Shown: in pieces, positions 7,927-15,643 of the stretch
How the letters are laid out: every line of letters begins with the position of its first letter
How positions within the stretch are numbered: position 1 is the stretch's first letter
Source of the DNA: an uncultured Ruminococcus sp.
Lineage (GTDB): Bacteria > Bacillota > Clostridia > Oscillospirales > Acutalibacteraceae
DNA length: 21,686 bases
NCBI GenBank assembly: GCA_958403905.1
Contig: CATXZD010000023.1
Coordinates: forward strand, 1-21,686
Direction: 5' to 3'
Notes under the pieces: generated by a model
Told to the model about the DNA's origin: nothing
The model's input: the letters and a program-made list of their open reading frames with translations, nothing else
Databases searched by the model: none
Position numbers and translations under genes: made by a program

Positions 7927-9325
7927 TCTTAGCACCTCCAAACAACCATTTTTTGCGCAGGAATTTGAAGCCCGCAACGCTTCTCAGCATCACTCTTGTA
8001 AGGAATACACCCATTACAAAGTTAGAAATAACGCCAACGAGAAGTGTGTAACCGAATGAGTAAATTGTACCTGTTGTTGATTCGCCGAATATAATTGAAA
8101 GAATATTTGACGGACCAAATACAAGCATAAGAATTACTGAAACGATAATTACTGTCATATTACCGTCTATAATTGCAGACAGTGAGTTTTTGGTACCCTT
8201 GTCAAGCGCACCGTCAAGTGTTCTTCCTGCTTTAAGTTCTTCTTTAATACGCTCGGCAGTAATTACGTTACAGTCAACACCCATACCTATTGACAATATC
8301 ATACCGGCAATACCCGGAAGAGTCATTGTAAATGAAGGAATTGTTGTAAAGAAACCTGAAACGGCTGCAATTGTAAGTCCCATCTGACCAAAAAGTGAAA
8401 TAACAGCAATAAAACCAGGCAGGCGATAGAAAATTATCATAATAAGTGCAATTATGATAAATGCGATAATGCCTGCATAAGCCATAGCGGTCAGCGAATT
8501 TTCGCCAAGTGTAGCGCTGATACTGCCGTTGCTTACAGTTTCAAGCTGGAACGGAAGAGCACCTGCATTGATTTTATTAGCAAGGTCTGTTGCTTCCTTA
8601 GCGGTGAAATCTCCCTCAATCTGTGCCTTACCGTCAGTAATTGCGGAATTTACAGTAGGAGCAGAGAGCATAATGTCATCCATCCATATTGAGATGGTAT
8701 TGTTAACATACTGTGATGTGATTTCTCCGAAAGTCTTTGCACCTTCATCAGTAAACTCAAGGCTTACAACGTACTGTGATTCACCTTTGTCATCCTGATA
8801 AACGCTTGCTCTGGCAGACTTAACCTGTGAACCGTCCATAAGTATGTTTTCTGTGTCACCTGTCGGTGTTTTATAAACATAGCTGCCGTCAGAACCGACC
8901 TCGGTATTTGCATACTCTTTGCCGGGACGGAATGTGAGCTTTGCTGTTGAAGAAATCTCGTTGATTGCTTCTACGGCATTCTGCTCTTTGTCGTCTGATT
9001 TCCACGGAAAACGTACAATGATTCTGTCACTGCCCTTATCGGCATACAGCTCATAATCTGTGATACCCTGTGAAATCATACGAAGTTCAATGATTGATTT
9101 AGCAGATTCTAACTGCTCATCAGTTGCGTCGTAATTATCGGCAGGCTTAAACGTTGCCTCAACACCGCCTCTGATGTCAATTCCCCATCGTATATCGCCG
9201 ATGCCTTTTAATACTGTGTTTTTGTTGTCGCCTGTGTAGTAGGATACTCCGAAAATCGCAGTAAACGAAAAGGCAAGTATCAGCAAAGCTACAATAAAGA
9301 ACATAGGCTTTGGAACTCTTTTCAT
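7916..9325 (-). CDS. secD: Protein translocase subunit SecD
   Basis: Large subunit of the SecDF accessory translocase. The product of about 469 residues has an N-terminal membrane segment, the first periplasmic-type domain motif (IRWGIDIRGGVEATFKP), a P1 head region, and five C-terminal membrane segments. The essential Asp of the fourth-to-fifth segment region is kept in GMGVDCNVITAERIKEEL; the commoner form is VDANVLIFERI, so the neighbours of the Asp differ slightly. The open frame extends to 9391, but ATG at 9325 starts the typical MKRVPKPMFF membrane anchor and has GGAGG 11 bases upstream with AAAGG closer. SecD and SecF are separate here, unlike the fused SecDF of Bacillus. A perfect-consensus promoter lies about 80 bases upstream. 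Confidence 0.95.
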   Translation of the reverse strand: MKRVPKPMFFIVALLILAFSFTAIFGVSYYTGDNKNTVLKGIGDIRWGIDIRGGVEATFKPADNYDATDEQLESAKSIIELRMISQGITDYELYADKGSDRIIVRFPWKSDDKEQNAVEAINEISSTAKLTFRPGKEYANTEVGSDGSYVYKTPTGDTENILMDGSQVKSARASVYQDDKGESQYVVSLEFTDEGAKTFGEITSQYVNNTISIWMDDIMLSAPTVNSAITDGKAQIEGDFTAKEATDLANKINAGALPFQLETVSNGSISATLGENSLTAMAYAGIIAFIIIALIMIIFYRLPGFIAVISLFGQMGLTIAAVSGFFTTIPSFTMTLPGIAGMILSIGMGVDCNVITAERIKEELKAGRTLDGALDKGTKNSLSAIIDGNMTVIIVSVILMLVFGPSNILSIIFGESTTGTIYSFGYTLLVGVISNFVMGVFLTRVMLRSVAGFKFLRKKWLFGGAKNDK

Positions 9326-9366
9326 GCCTTTGAAACCTCCGTAATATAATTGTCTGATTGTATGCG

Positions 9367-9415
9367 AAAAAATAACTCTGTTACTAAGCATAAATACAGA
9401 CGTAACAGAGTTATT
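9367..9415 (-). terminator. Terminator palindrome between the aminotransferase gene and secD, overlapping the secD promoter
   Basis: A 14-bp perfect inverted repeat (AATAACTCTGTTAC at 9371-9384, its complement at 9402-9415, 17-nt loop) is followed on the minus strand by six T residues, two of them in the arm. It would stop read-through from the aminotransferase gene about 140 bases past that gene's stop. The plus strand also has a T-run five bases beyond the hairpin, so it may work both ways. The outer arm overlaps the secD -10 box by three bases. Confidence 0.8.
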
Positions 9416-9441
9416 ATAAAATTTTTTTCAAAAAATGTCAA
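9413..9441 (-). promoter_or_regulatory. secDF promoter, perfect sigma-A consensus
   Basis: On the minus strand TTGACA (9441-9436), a 17-base spacer of A/T runs, then TATAAT (9418-9413). Both boxes match the housekeeping consensus exactly. Transcription should start near 9406, giving a leader of about 80 nt before the secD ATG. Confidence 0.92.
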
Positions 9442-9557
9442 TGGATACAGAAATATTTAATAAAAAAATATTTTAATTTGACAAATTTTATATTTTAAAA
9501 TTCTATTTAAGCAGATTTTAGACTAACTAAACCTGAAATTCTAAATATTTTCAAAAA

Positions 9558-10838
9558 TTATGCTTCAAGCAACTTTTCACAAGCGGCAAGCTTTGTGCAG
9601 ATACAGAATACATCCATAGCTGTTTTGAGCTCATCATTTGGAGGGAAAGTAGGTGCAATTCTGATGTTCTTGTCATCAGGATCTTTACCGTAAGGGTAGG
9701 TTGCACCTGCCCCTGTCATAACAACGCCTGCCTCTTTGCAAAGCTGAACAACTCTTTTAGCTGTACCTGAAAAGACATCAATGCTCAAGAAATATCCGCC
9801 GTTAGGATTAGTCCACTCGCCTATTCCCGCAGGCTTGAGGTTTGATTCAAGTGCATTGAGAACAATATCAAACTTTGGTCTTAATATAGCTTTATGCTTC
9901 TGCATATGCTCCATAATACCGTCAAAATCTTTAAAATATCTGACATGGCGCAGCATATTCATCTTATCATAGCTAATAACCTGATAGTTGTATCTTTCCT
10001 TTAATACTTTCATATTATTGTCGGACGCTGCCATTGCGGCAACACCTGCACCTGGGAAAGTAATTTTTGAAGTTGAACCGAAAATAATAGGCATATCCTC
10101 AGTGCCATTCTTTTTGCACTCATCAAAAATATTATAAAGCTTATCGGGCGTATCGCTAATATCGTGAATGCAGTATGCGTTATCCCACATAATTCTGAAG
10201 TCAGCAGCTGCAGGTTTTAATGCAGCAAACCTCTTCACTGTTTCATCGCTATAGGTAATTCCCTGAGGATTTGAATATTTTGGTACACACCAGATACCCT
10301 TGATTGAATCATCGCTTTCGACGAGCATTTCAACTAAATCCATATCAGGACCGTTTTCTGTCATAGGAATAGGTATCATCTCAAAACCGTAATACTCAGT
10401 AATACCAAAGTGGCGGTCATATCCCGGAACCGGACAGAGAAATTTTCTGTTCTTAACTTCATACCAAGGCTTGCAACCATCTGCAATAGATTTTGTCATA
10501 AGGCAGGATATTGTATCAAACATCATATTAAGGCTTGAACTTCCGCCGACCATAACGTATTTAGGGTCAACTTCTAGAATATCACCAAAAAGCCTTCTGC
10601 ATTCGTCAATGCCCTCAAGAACACCATAGTTTCTGCAATCCGTTCCATCTTCACCGATAAAATCAGACTTGCTGTTTAATACATCAAGAAGTTCTAGCGA
10701 CAGGTCAAGCTGTTCTTTACCGGGCTTTCCCCTTGCCATATTGAGATTTAAGCCCTTACCCTTAACTTCCTCGTATTCTTTTGTAAGTGCGGCATATTCC
10801 TTTTCAAGTTCTTCTCTGCCACAGTTCAAATAATTCAT
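9558..10838 (-). CDS. Aspartate aminotransferase-like PLP enzyme (subgroup Ic / PF12897 type)
   Basis: Pyridoxal-phosphate aminotransferase of fold type I, probably moving amino groups between aspartate or another amino acid and 2-oxoglutarate in the cytoplasm. The 426-residue length and the opening NLNMARGKPGKEQLDLS match the subgroup Ic family typified by the Corynebacterium AspT enzyme. Visible PLP-site features are the Asn in WDNAYCIHD, the expected Schiff-base Lys in GSTSKITFPGAG (about residue 255), and the phosphate-contacting region GGSSSLNMMF near residue 97. The ATG start has AAGGGGAT seven bases upstream. It is a single-gene unit with its own promoter, followed by a terminator that overlaps the secD promoter. 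The preferred substrate cannot be proven from sequence; MocR-related annotations of this family exist, but no DNA-binding domain is present here. Confidence 0.88.
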   Translation of the reverse strand: MNYLNCGREELEKEYAALTKEYEEVKGKGLNLNMARGKPGKEQLDLSLELLDVLNSKSDFIGEDGTDCRNYGVLEGIDECRRLFGDILEVDPKYVMVGGSSSLNMMFDTISCLMTKSIADGCKPWYEVKNRKFLCPVPGYDRHFGITEYYGFEMIPIPMTENGPDMDLVEMLVESDDSIKGIWCVPKYSNPQGITYSDETVKRFAALKPAAADFRIMWDNAYCIHDISDTPDKLYNIFDECKKNGTEDMPIIFGSTSKITFPGAGVAAMAASDNNMKVLKERYNYQVISYDKMNMLRHVRYFKDFDGIMEHMQKHKAILRPKFDIVLNALESNLKPAGIGEWTNPNGGYFLSIDVFSGTAKRVVQLCKEAGVVMTGAGATYPYGKDPDDKNIRIAPTFPPNDELKTAMDVFCICTKLAACEKLLEA

Positions 10839-10890
10839 TTTGCTATCCCCTTAATATATAATTGCAAAAATTCTTTTAAAACCTTAATAT

Positions 10891-10919
10891 ATTCTATAAC
10901 ACAAGTGGATAAAATGCAA
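10891..10919 (-). promoter_or_regulatory. Promoter of the aminotransferase gene
   Basis: On the minus strand TTGCAT (10919-10914), 17-base spacer, TAGAAT (10896-10891), about 50 bases before the ATG. The -35 box is part of the left arm of an inverted repeat at 10911-10944. Confidence 0.75.
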
Positions 10920-10944
10920 GTCTTTTTTATAAATCTTGCATTTT
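10911..10944. repeat. 10-bp inverted repeat overlapping the aminotransferase -35 box
   Basis: AAAATGCAAG at 10911-10920 and its complement CTTGCATTTT at 10935-10944 are separated by 14 bases. The left arm contains the -35 hexamer of the aminotransferase promoter. It sits between the cpsD terminator and the promoter, so it is a candidate operator; a weak plus-strand terminator is an alternative, but there is no plus-strand gene to terminate. Confidence 0.5.
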
Positions 10945-10953
10945 TAGTTAAAC

Positions 10954-11005
10954 AAAAAAGAACAGACTTACAAGCTTGTTTTTGTTCAAAACTTGTAAGT
11001 CTGTT
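10954..11005 (-). terminator. Rho-independent terminator of cpsCD
   Basis: A 14-bp perfect stem (AACAGACTTACAAG at 10961-10974, complement at 10992-11005) with a 17-nt loop is followed on the minus strand by C and six T residues (10959-10954). It begins about 16 bases past the cpsD stop. Confidence 0.92.
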
Positions 11006-11020
11006 ATATATTGCTTTTTA

Positions 11021-11737
11021 TTAATAGTATTGATAGTAGTAATAACCCTTTTTATTTCTTTTCTGACTTAATTCGCATCCAACTTCTATAAGACCTAAAA
11101 CCTTTGAATCTGCAAGCTTTGCACTGTCAAGAAGCTTTTGTAAGTCACCATGAGTCGTTGAACGTTCTCTGACAACAACAACAAATCCTGCGATTAAATC
11201 TTTCAGCAGCAAAGCATCTGCCACTACGCCAATAGGCGGAGTATCAAAAATGATATAGTCATACTCTTGCGTAAGCCTTCCGACAAGTTCAATAAAAGTA
11301 GCAGAACACATAAGCTCGGAAGGGTTTGGCGGGATAGTGCCCGACGTAAGAATGTCAAGATTGTTAAGCACGTTTCTCTTGACTGTTTCTTCAAAGCTTA
11401 CCATCTTACCTATAATATTTGACAAACCGGAAGAGTTGTCGATTTTAAAAATATTATGAATATTGGGACGTCGTAAATCACAGTCAATCAAAAGAACTCT
11501 TTTCTCCATCTTTGAGAAAGAAATTGCAAGGTTAGCAGAAACCGTACTTTTACCCTCTCCTTTAGAATGACTTGTTACTGCGAAAACCTTTTTATCAGTT
11601 GCGGAAAGTGAGAACATTATGTTTGTTCGAGCTGATTTGTATGACTCTACAATTGCAAATTTTGATTTATCCGACAAAGTTCCACCGGAAGTTTCTACAG
11701 CATTCTTTTTATTTTTTCCAAACAGCTTTATTTTCAT
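11021..11737 (-). CDS. cpsD: CpsD/CapB-type tyrosine-protein kinase
   Basis: Cytoplasmic catalytic half of a bacterial tyrosine kinase (BY-kinase), which autophosphorylates and usually controls polysaccharide chain length and export with its membrane partner. The product of about 238 residues has the oligomerisation motif ESYKSARTN (about residue 31), Walker A SHSKGEGKST, Walker A' VLLIDCDLRRPN, Walker B DYIIFDTPPIG, and a C-terminal tyrosine cluster KKGYYYYQYY, the autophosphorylation target. The open frame begins at GTG 11746, overlapping the cpsC stop, but ATG at 11737 has AGGTGAT five bases upstream and is preferred. A strong terminator follows. No CpsB phosphatase, Wzx/Wzy or glycosyltransferase genes adjoin, so the pathway it controls must be elsewhere. 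Confidence 0.93.
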   Translation of the reverse strand: MKIKLFGKNKKNAVETSGGTLSDKSKFAIVESYKSARTNIMFSLSATDKKVFAVTSHSKGEGKSTVSANLAISFSKMEKRVLLIDCDLRRPNIHNIFKIDNSSGLSNIIGKMVSFEETVKRNVLNNLDILTSGTIPPNPSELMCSATFIELVGRLTQEYDYIIFDTPPIGVVADALLLKDLIAGFVVVVRERSTTHGDLQKLLDSAKLADSKVLGLIEVGCELSQKRNKKGYYYYQYY

Positions 11738-11742
11738 TGCAA

Positions 11743-12408
11743 TCACCTACTTTGAGATTCAAAATCAGGAATTTCCGCAAATACTGGCAGACCATAAATT
11801 TCCTGAATGTCATCATCAGCTTTAATTGTTGTATCAATAAGTTCAAGGAGAATTGCTATAATGCAGGAAGCAGCAAGTCCTACAAACAAACCAATAAGTG
11901 TATTTTTAAGATTGCTCGGCTCATACGGGCTTACAGGAACTTTCGCCTCACGTATACTGCCTATCTGACCGTATTGTAAAAACTTATTAAAAACGTCGCT
12001 ACACTTATCTGCAACCTGATTTGCGACATTTGCACATTTCTGAGGATCATCACCCGAAACCGAGATTGTAATAAAAAACGTAGACTCGTTAACAGATATA
12101 TTAACATGGCAGCCGTCATAAAGTGATGTGATTTCATCAGAATTTTGAAAAAGAGTGACGCATATGCCCGCAAGGTTTGACGAACCGCTGATATCGGCGC
12201 TGTATATTTTACCGCTTTCTTTATTTGCCTCGCTCTTTCCGTTATAGTTCTGGACATATATCATTGCAGAAGTGCTATACATTGGTGTAATGATAAATTT
12301 AGAATATAAGAAAAATAAAACGCCCATTAATAACGTAGCAAGCAAAATAAATTTAAGCCTGTGCAGCAAAACACCGATTATTTTTTGTATAGTAATATTT
12401 TTAGGCAT
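11743..12408 (-). CDS. cpsC: CpsC/Wzz-type chain-length regulator (kinase activator)
   Basis: Membrane modulator that activates the CpsD kinase and helps set polysaccharide chain length. The 221-residue product has the Wzz layout: a short cytoplasmic N-terminus, a first membrane segment (about residues 22-41, FILLATLLMGVLFFLY), an extracytoplasmic domain of about 120 residues, the Pro-containing motif PVSPYEPSNLKNTLIG, and a second membrane segment near residue 170 followed by a cytoplasmic tail that would contact CpsD. The open frame extends to 12429, but AAAGGAG lies inside that extension, nine bases before ATG 12408, so the shorter start is chosen. It is first in a two-gene operon with cpsD. 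The upstream 170 bases are AT-rich with overlapping TATAAT boxes but no clear -35. Confidence 0.9.
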   Translation of the reverse strand: MPKNITIQKIIGVLLHRLKFILLATLLMGVLFFLYSKFIITPMYSTSAMIYVQNYNGKSEANKESGKIYSADISGSSNLAGICVTLFQNSDEITSLYDGCHVNISVNESTFFITISVSGDDPQKCANVANQVADKCSDVFNKFLQYGQIGSIREAKVPVSPYEPSNLKNTLIGLFVGLAASCIIAILLELIDTTIKADDDIQEIYGLPVFAEIPDFESQSR

Positions 12409-12531
12409 TACGCAATACTCCTTTATCACATAAATTTATGTTAAAACACTTAGAGCCTATTAACTTATTTTCTTTTTTTAAATTATATTATATTACGATA
12501 CAACAATAATTCTTAAATAGAATTATCTGAC

Positions 12532-12567
12532 AAAAAAATAAAGGAAGCTAATTCACTTCCCTTATTT
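12532..12567 (-). terminator. Rho-independent terminator of oadGB
   Basis: A 12-bp stem with one G-U pair (arms 12556-12567 and 12536-12547, 8-nt loop) begins 19 bases past the oadB stop and is followed on the minus strand by a T-run (12538-12532, partly in the arm). The A-rich foot on the other side makes it possibly bidirectional. Confidence 0.85.
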
Positions 12568-12585
12568 TTTGTTATATTTTACAAA

Positions 12586-13824
12586 TTATCCTACTACATT
12601 GAGTAGAACACCTGCTGCAACAGCAGAACCAATTACACCTGCAACGTTCGGACCCATAGCGTGCATAAGCAGGAAGTTACCGGGATTCTCCTGCTGACCT
12701 ACTTTCTGTGAAACACGTGCAGCCATAGGAACGGCTGAAACACCTGCTGAACCAATAAGAGGATTAACCTTGCCGCCTGTGAACTTATACATAAGTTTAC
12801 CGAAAAGCACGCCGCAAGCAGTACCCATACAGAAAGCAATAAGACCTAAAACAATAATCTTAATTGTATCCCAAGTGAGGAAGTTCTGACCCGACGCTGT
12901 TGCGCCGACAGTAGTACCAAGAAAAATTGTGATAATATTCATAAGCTCATTCTGAGCAGTTTTTGCAAGTCTTTCAACCACTCCCGATTCCTTGAAGAGG
13001 TTGCCAAGCATAAGCATACCAACAAGCGGAGCGGCATCAGGAAGGAATATTGCGATAAGAATTACAACGATTACGGGGAACATAATCTTCTCAAGTTTTG
13101 ATACCGGACGAAGCTGTTCCATAACAACCGAACGTTCCTTTTTGGTTGTAAGAGCCTTCATAATTGGAGGCTGAATAATGGGAACCAGCGCCATATATGA
13201 GTATGCGGCAATAGCGATTGAACCTAAAAGATGAGGAGCAAGCTTTGTTGTAACATAAATTGCAGTAGGACCGTCGGCACCGCCTATGATACCGATAGCA
13301 CCTGATTCAGCCTCAGTAAATCCGAGGAAAATTGCGCCTGTGAATGTGATGAAAATACCTATCTGGGCTGCTGCGCCGAGAATAAGACTCTTTGGGTTAG
13401 CAATCAGAGGACCGAAGTCTGTCATACATCCGATTCCAAGGAAAATAAGCGGCGGATAAATGCCAAGCTTTACACCCTGATAAAGATAGTAAAGAAGTCC
13501 GCCGTATGTCGGATTTTCATAATAAGTAACACCGTCAATTACCATTTGCGCATGCCCTGACGTTGCGACACTTTTCGCAGCGCACTGTTCTGCCGTGAGC
13601 AATTCAGTAGAAGGTGCAGCCATAATGCTGGGATAGAGGTTTACAAGCAGCATACCGAATGCTATAGGAAGAAGCAAAAGCGGCTCATACTGCTTTTTTA
13701 TAGCCAGATATAGCAAAATAATTGACACGCCGATCATAACGTAGTTCTGCCAGTTCAGGGTAAACAAACCCGAACTCTGCAAAATGCCGTTTACGGCATC
13801 AACAAAACCCTGTAAAATTTCCAT
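12586..13824 (-). CDS. oadB: Na+-translocating decarboxylase beta subunit
   Basis: Membrane sodium channel subunit of a biotin-dependent decarboxylase (oxaloacetate, methylmalonyl-CoA or glutaconyl-CoA type), which decarboxylates carboxybiotin and exports Na+. The 412-residue product has about nine to eleven membrane segments. The Asp used in Na+ binding lies in the hallmark GGADGPTAIY (Asp184), a Tyr-containing segment AAYSYMALVPIIQPP follows, and the C-terminal conserved loop NPLIGSAGVSAVPMAARV is intact. The ATG start has GGAAAGGA 10 bases upstream. It follows oadG by 30 bases and ends in a terminator. The substrate is unknown because the alpha (carboxyltransferase) and biotin carrier genes are absent here; the symbol oadB is the generic family name, and mmdB or gcdB are equally possible. 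Confidence 0.92.
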   Translation of the reverse strand: MEILQGFVDAVNGILQSSGLFTLNWQNYVMIGVSIILLYLAIKKQYEPLLLLPIAFGMLLVNLYPSIMAAPSTELLTAEQCAAKSVATSGHAQMVIDGVTYYENPTYGGLLYYLYQGVKLGIYPPLIFLGIGCMTDFGPLIANPKSLILGAAAQIGIFITFTGAIFLGFTEAESGAIGIIGGADGPTAIYVTTKLAPHLLGSIAIAAYSYMALVPIIQPPIMKALTTKKERSVVMEQLRPVSKLEKIMFPVIVVILIAIFLPDAAPLVGMLMLGNLFKESGVVERLAKTAQNELMNIITIFLGTTVGATASGQNFLTWDTIKIIVLGLIAFCMGTACGVLFGKLMYKFTGGKVNPLIGSAGVSAVPMAARVSQKVGQQENPGNFLLMHAMGPNVAGVIGSAVAAGVLLNVVG

Positions 13825-13854
13825 AAATAACGTCCTTTCCGAAAAAATTAAGCC

Positions 13855-14295
13855 TTAAAATGGGCGTGTATTATCAAGAATACCGGCATTTGCCCATGCG
13901 CAACGACCTGTATTTGACTTTTTAATACTCTTTATTCTTGCTTTTCCGGAAGAACCGTACATTGTGGCAACGGCTGCGGAAATTACGGCAACTACCTCTT
14001 CTGTTACCCCGTCCTGAACAGACATATCTGGCGAAGCAGAAGAAACAGGAGCAGCTTTGGGAGCCGAAGCAGAAGATATCTCTTCCTTGACCACAATCTT
14101 TTCTTTTTTCTTCTTTCCGCTTTGCTGTGCTTTTTGAACTATAGCGCTATAAAGCTTGATGATAAGAATCAAGAGGATAAGCACCGCAAAGACAACCACA
14201 AATCCTGTAAGAATAACCTTTGCCGAAGAAATACCCTTTTCAGACAGGGACATTCCGGCATCTGCGAGGACTGAAGTTACATTGGATAAATTCAT
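13855..14295 (-). CDS. oadG: Na+-translocating decarboxylase gamma/delta subunit (OadG family)
   Basis: Small membrane anchor that holds the carboxyltransferase alpha subunit to the beta subunit. The 146-residue product has one membrane segment (about residues 27-48), a Lys-rich cytoplasmic stretch (SGKKKKEKIVVKEE), an Ala/Pro/Ser linker and a conserved C-terminal module with TEEVVAVISAAVATMYG and a GRCAWANAG segment, as in OadG/MmdD proteins. The ATG has GGGGGT five bases upstream. A near-consensus promoter lies about 40 bases upstream, making oadG-oadB a two-gene operon that contains only the membrane parts of the pump. Confidence 0.88.
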   Translation of the reverse strand: MNLSNVTSVLADAGMSLSEKGISSAKVILTGFVVVFAVLILLILIIKLYSAIVQKAQQSGKKKKEKIVVKEEISSASAPKAAPVSSASPDMSVQDGVTEEVVAVISAAVATMYGSSGKARIKSIKKSNTGRCAWANAGILDNTRPF

Positions 14296-14332
14296 AAAAC
14301 GACCCCCATATTTGTATATTACATATAGGTTA

Positions 14333-14361
14333 ATTATACTTTATTCGCCACTTTTTTTCAA
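14333..14361 (-). promoter_or_regulatory. oadGB promoter
   Basis: On the minus strand TTGAAA (14361-14356), 17-base spacer, TATAAT (14338-14333). An inverted repeat (ATTCGCC / GGCGAAT, about 14343-14380) flanks the -35 box and reaches into the spacer, a possible operator. Confidence 0.88.
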
Positions 14362-14479
14362 CAAAAAATAAAGGGCGAATATTATTTTGTTGATATAACT
14401 AAATTTTATAGTATATTGAGTAAATATTTATATTGATATTTTTTCGGATAATTTAATTAAATTACATATTATATATGCT

Positions 14480-15643
14480 CTATTTGATAAGACCGAGTTT
14501 TTGTTTCCACCTTAAAATACGCTTGACTGAGTCATCAATTTGTACAATCGAAATTTTATCTGATTTTACTGATGAAAGCACTGCTGGGTACTGCTTTTCA
14601 ACATCACTGCAGCAGAGTAAGTCATTTCCGCTTTTTATTGCAATAACCGCAGCGTTTTCAACACCTGTATAATCAGTAATTGCACCCATAGACAAATCAT
14701 CTGTCATTATTACTCCGTCAAAATTTAATTGATTTCGCAAAATATTATGAACCTCTTTTGATAAGGATGCCGGGTATTCGCTGTCCATACAGCTTACGAT
14801 ATTATGTGAAACAAGGACACAATCAGCTTTGCTTTCAATTCCTGCCTCAAAGGGCTTAAAGTCAGTTTTCAAAAATTCTGAAAAATCACGATTGTCATAG
14901 GCAATTCCTGTGTGGGTATCTTCATTATTGCCATAACCCGGAAAATGTTTAAGTACAGTGCCAAGATTTTTCTCACTGCTTATTTCTACAACTTTTTTGA
15001 CAAATCGGTTTACTTCACCGACATCGCCGCTGAAAGAGCGTTCATACATAAATGCATTACAATCTGACGTAACATCACAAACAGGAGCTAAATTGACATT
15101 GATTCCGAGAGAAAGCAACAAATCGGCTTTCTCAATGCTGTCTTCTTCTATTGCACTCCAGCCGCCGTTTACAAAAGTATCACGTGGTGATAAAAACGGA
15201 ATTTCACGCAGATTTTTGTTATCGCTTACTCTGACAACAGTTCCACCCTCCTCATCAACTCCGATAAGAAGCGGAATTTTTGCAATGTTCTGACAAGCGT
15301 TAATATTTTCTTTTATTTCTTCACGTGTTTTACTGTCAAAATCCCTTCCAAATAAAATAAATCCTCCGAGATTATACTCCGAAATCTGTTCAGCGGCATC
15401 AACATCCGGATATCTGGCAAAAAACATCTGCCCTACTTTCTCTTCAACTGTCATTTTAGAAAGTATGGTTTCAATTCTGCTTTCAGCTTTTTCCTCTTCG
15501 GAAATTGTTGTAGGCTGCGCAGTTGTATCCTGCTGTGATGTTGTACTCTCGTAGCTTTTAGATGATGAAGAATTACTAAAATTACAAGCAGCGCACAAAA
15601 GTGCAACAGAAAACAGAATTATTGATGATAAAAACTTTTTCAT
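14480..15643 (-). CDS. nagZ: Beta-N-acetylhexosaminidase, GH3 family, lipoprotein (NagZ-like)
   Basis: Family 3 glycoside hydrolase that removes terminal N-acetylglucosamine, likely from peptidoglycan fragments, outside the cell membrane. The 387-residue product has an N-terminal signal with a likely acylated Cys20 (LLCAAC, a slightly non-standard lipobox), then a Ser/Thr-rich linker to about residue 50 and a TIM-barrel domain. Conserved features are MTVEEKVGQMF, GVDEEGG, the LKHFPGYGNNEDTHTG block (232-245) whose Asp242-His244 form the NagZ-type acid/base dyad, and the nucleophile Asp315 in MTDDLSMGAI. The usual KHFPGHG has Tyr instead of the second His. The start overlaps the FAD-oxidoreductase stop by 4 nt (ATGA), so it is the last gene of that operon. 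No clear hairpin terminator follows in the AT-rich 180-base gap. Confidence 0.92.
   Translation of the reverse strand: MKKFLSSIILFSVALLCAACNFSNSSSSKSYESTTSQQDTTAQPTTISEEEKAESRIETILSKMTVEEKVGQMFFARYPDVDAAEQISEYNLGGFILFGRDFDSKTREEIKENINACQNIAKIPLLIGVDEEGGTVVRVSDNKNLREIPFLSPRDTFVNGGWSAIEEDSIEKADLLLSLGINVNLAPVCDVTSDCNAFMYERSFSGDVGEVNRFVKKVVEISSEKNLGTVLKHFPGYGNNEDTHTGIAYDNRDFSEFLKTDFKPFEAGIESKADCVLVSHNIVSCMDSEYPASLSKEVHNILRNQLNFDGVIMTDDLSMGAITDYTGVENAAVIAIKSGNDLLCCSDVEKQYPAVLSSVKSDKISIVQIDDSVKRILRWKQKLGLIK

Noticed and set aside
7916..7977. secD/secF overlap as a possible frameshifted SecDF fusion
   Set aside because: SecD ends naturally, and secF has an ideal GGAGGTG site before ATG 7926; separate coupled genes are normal in Clostridia.
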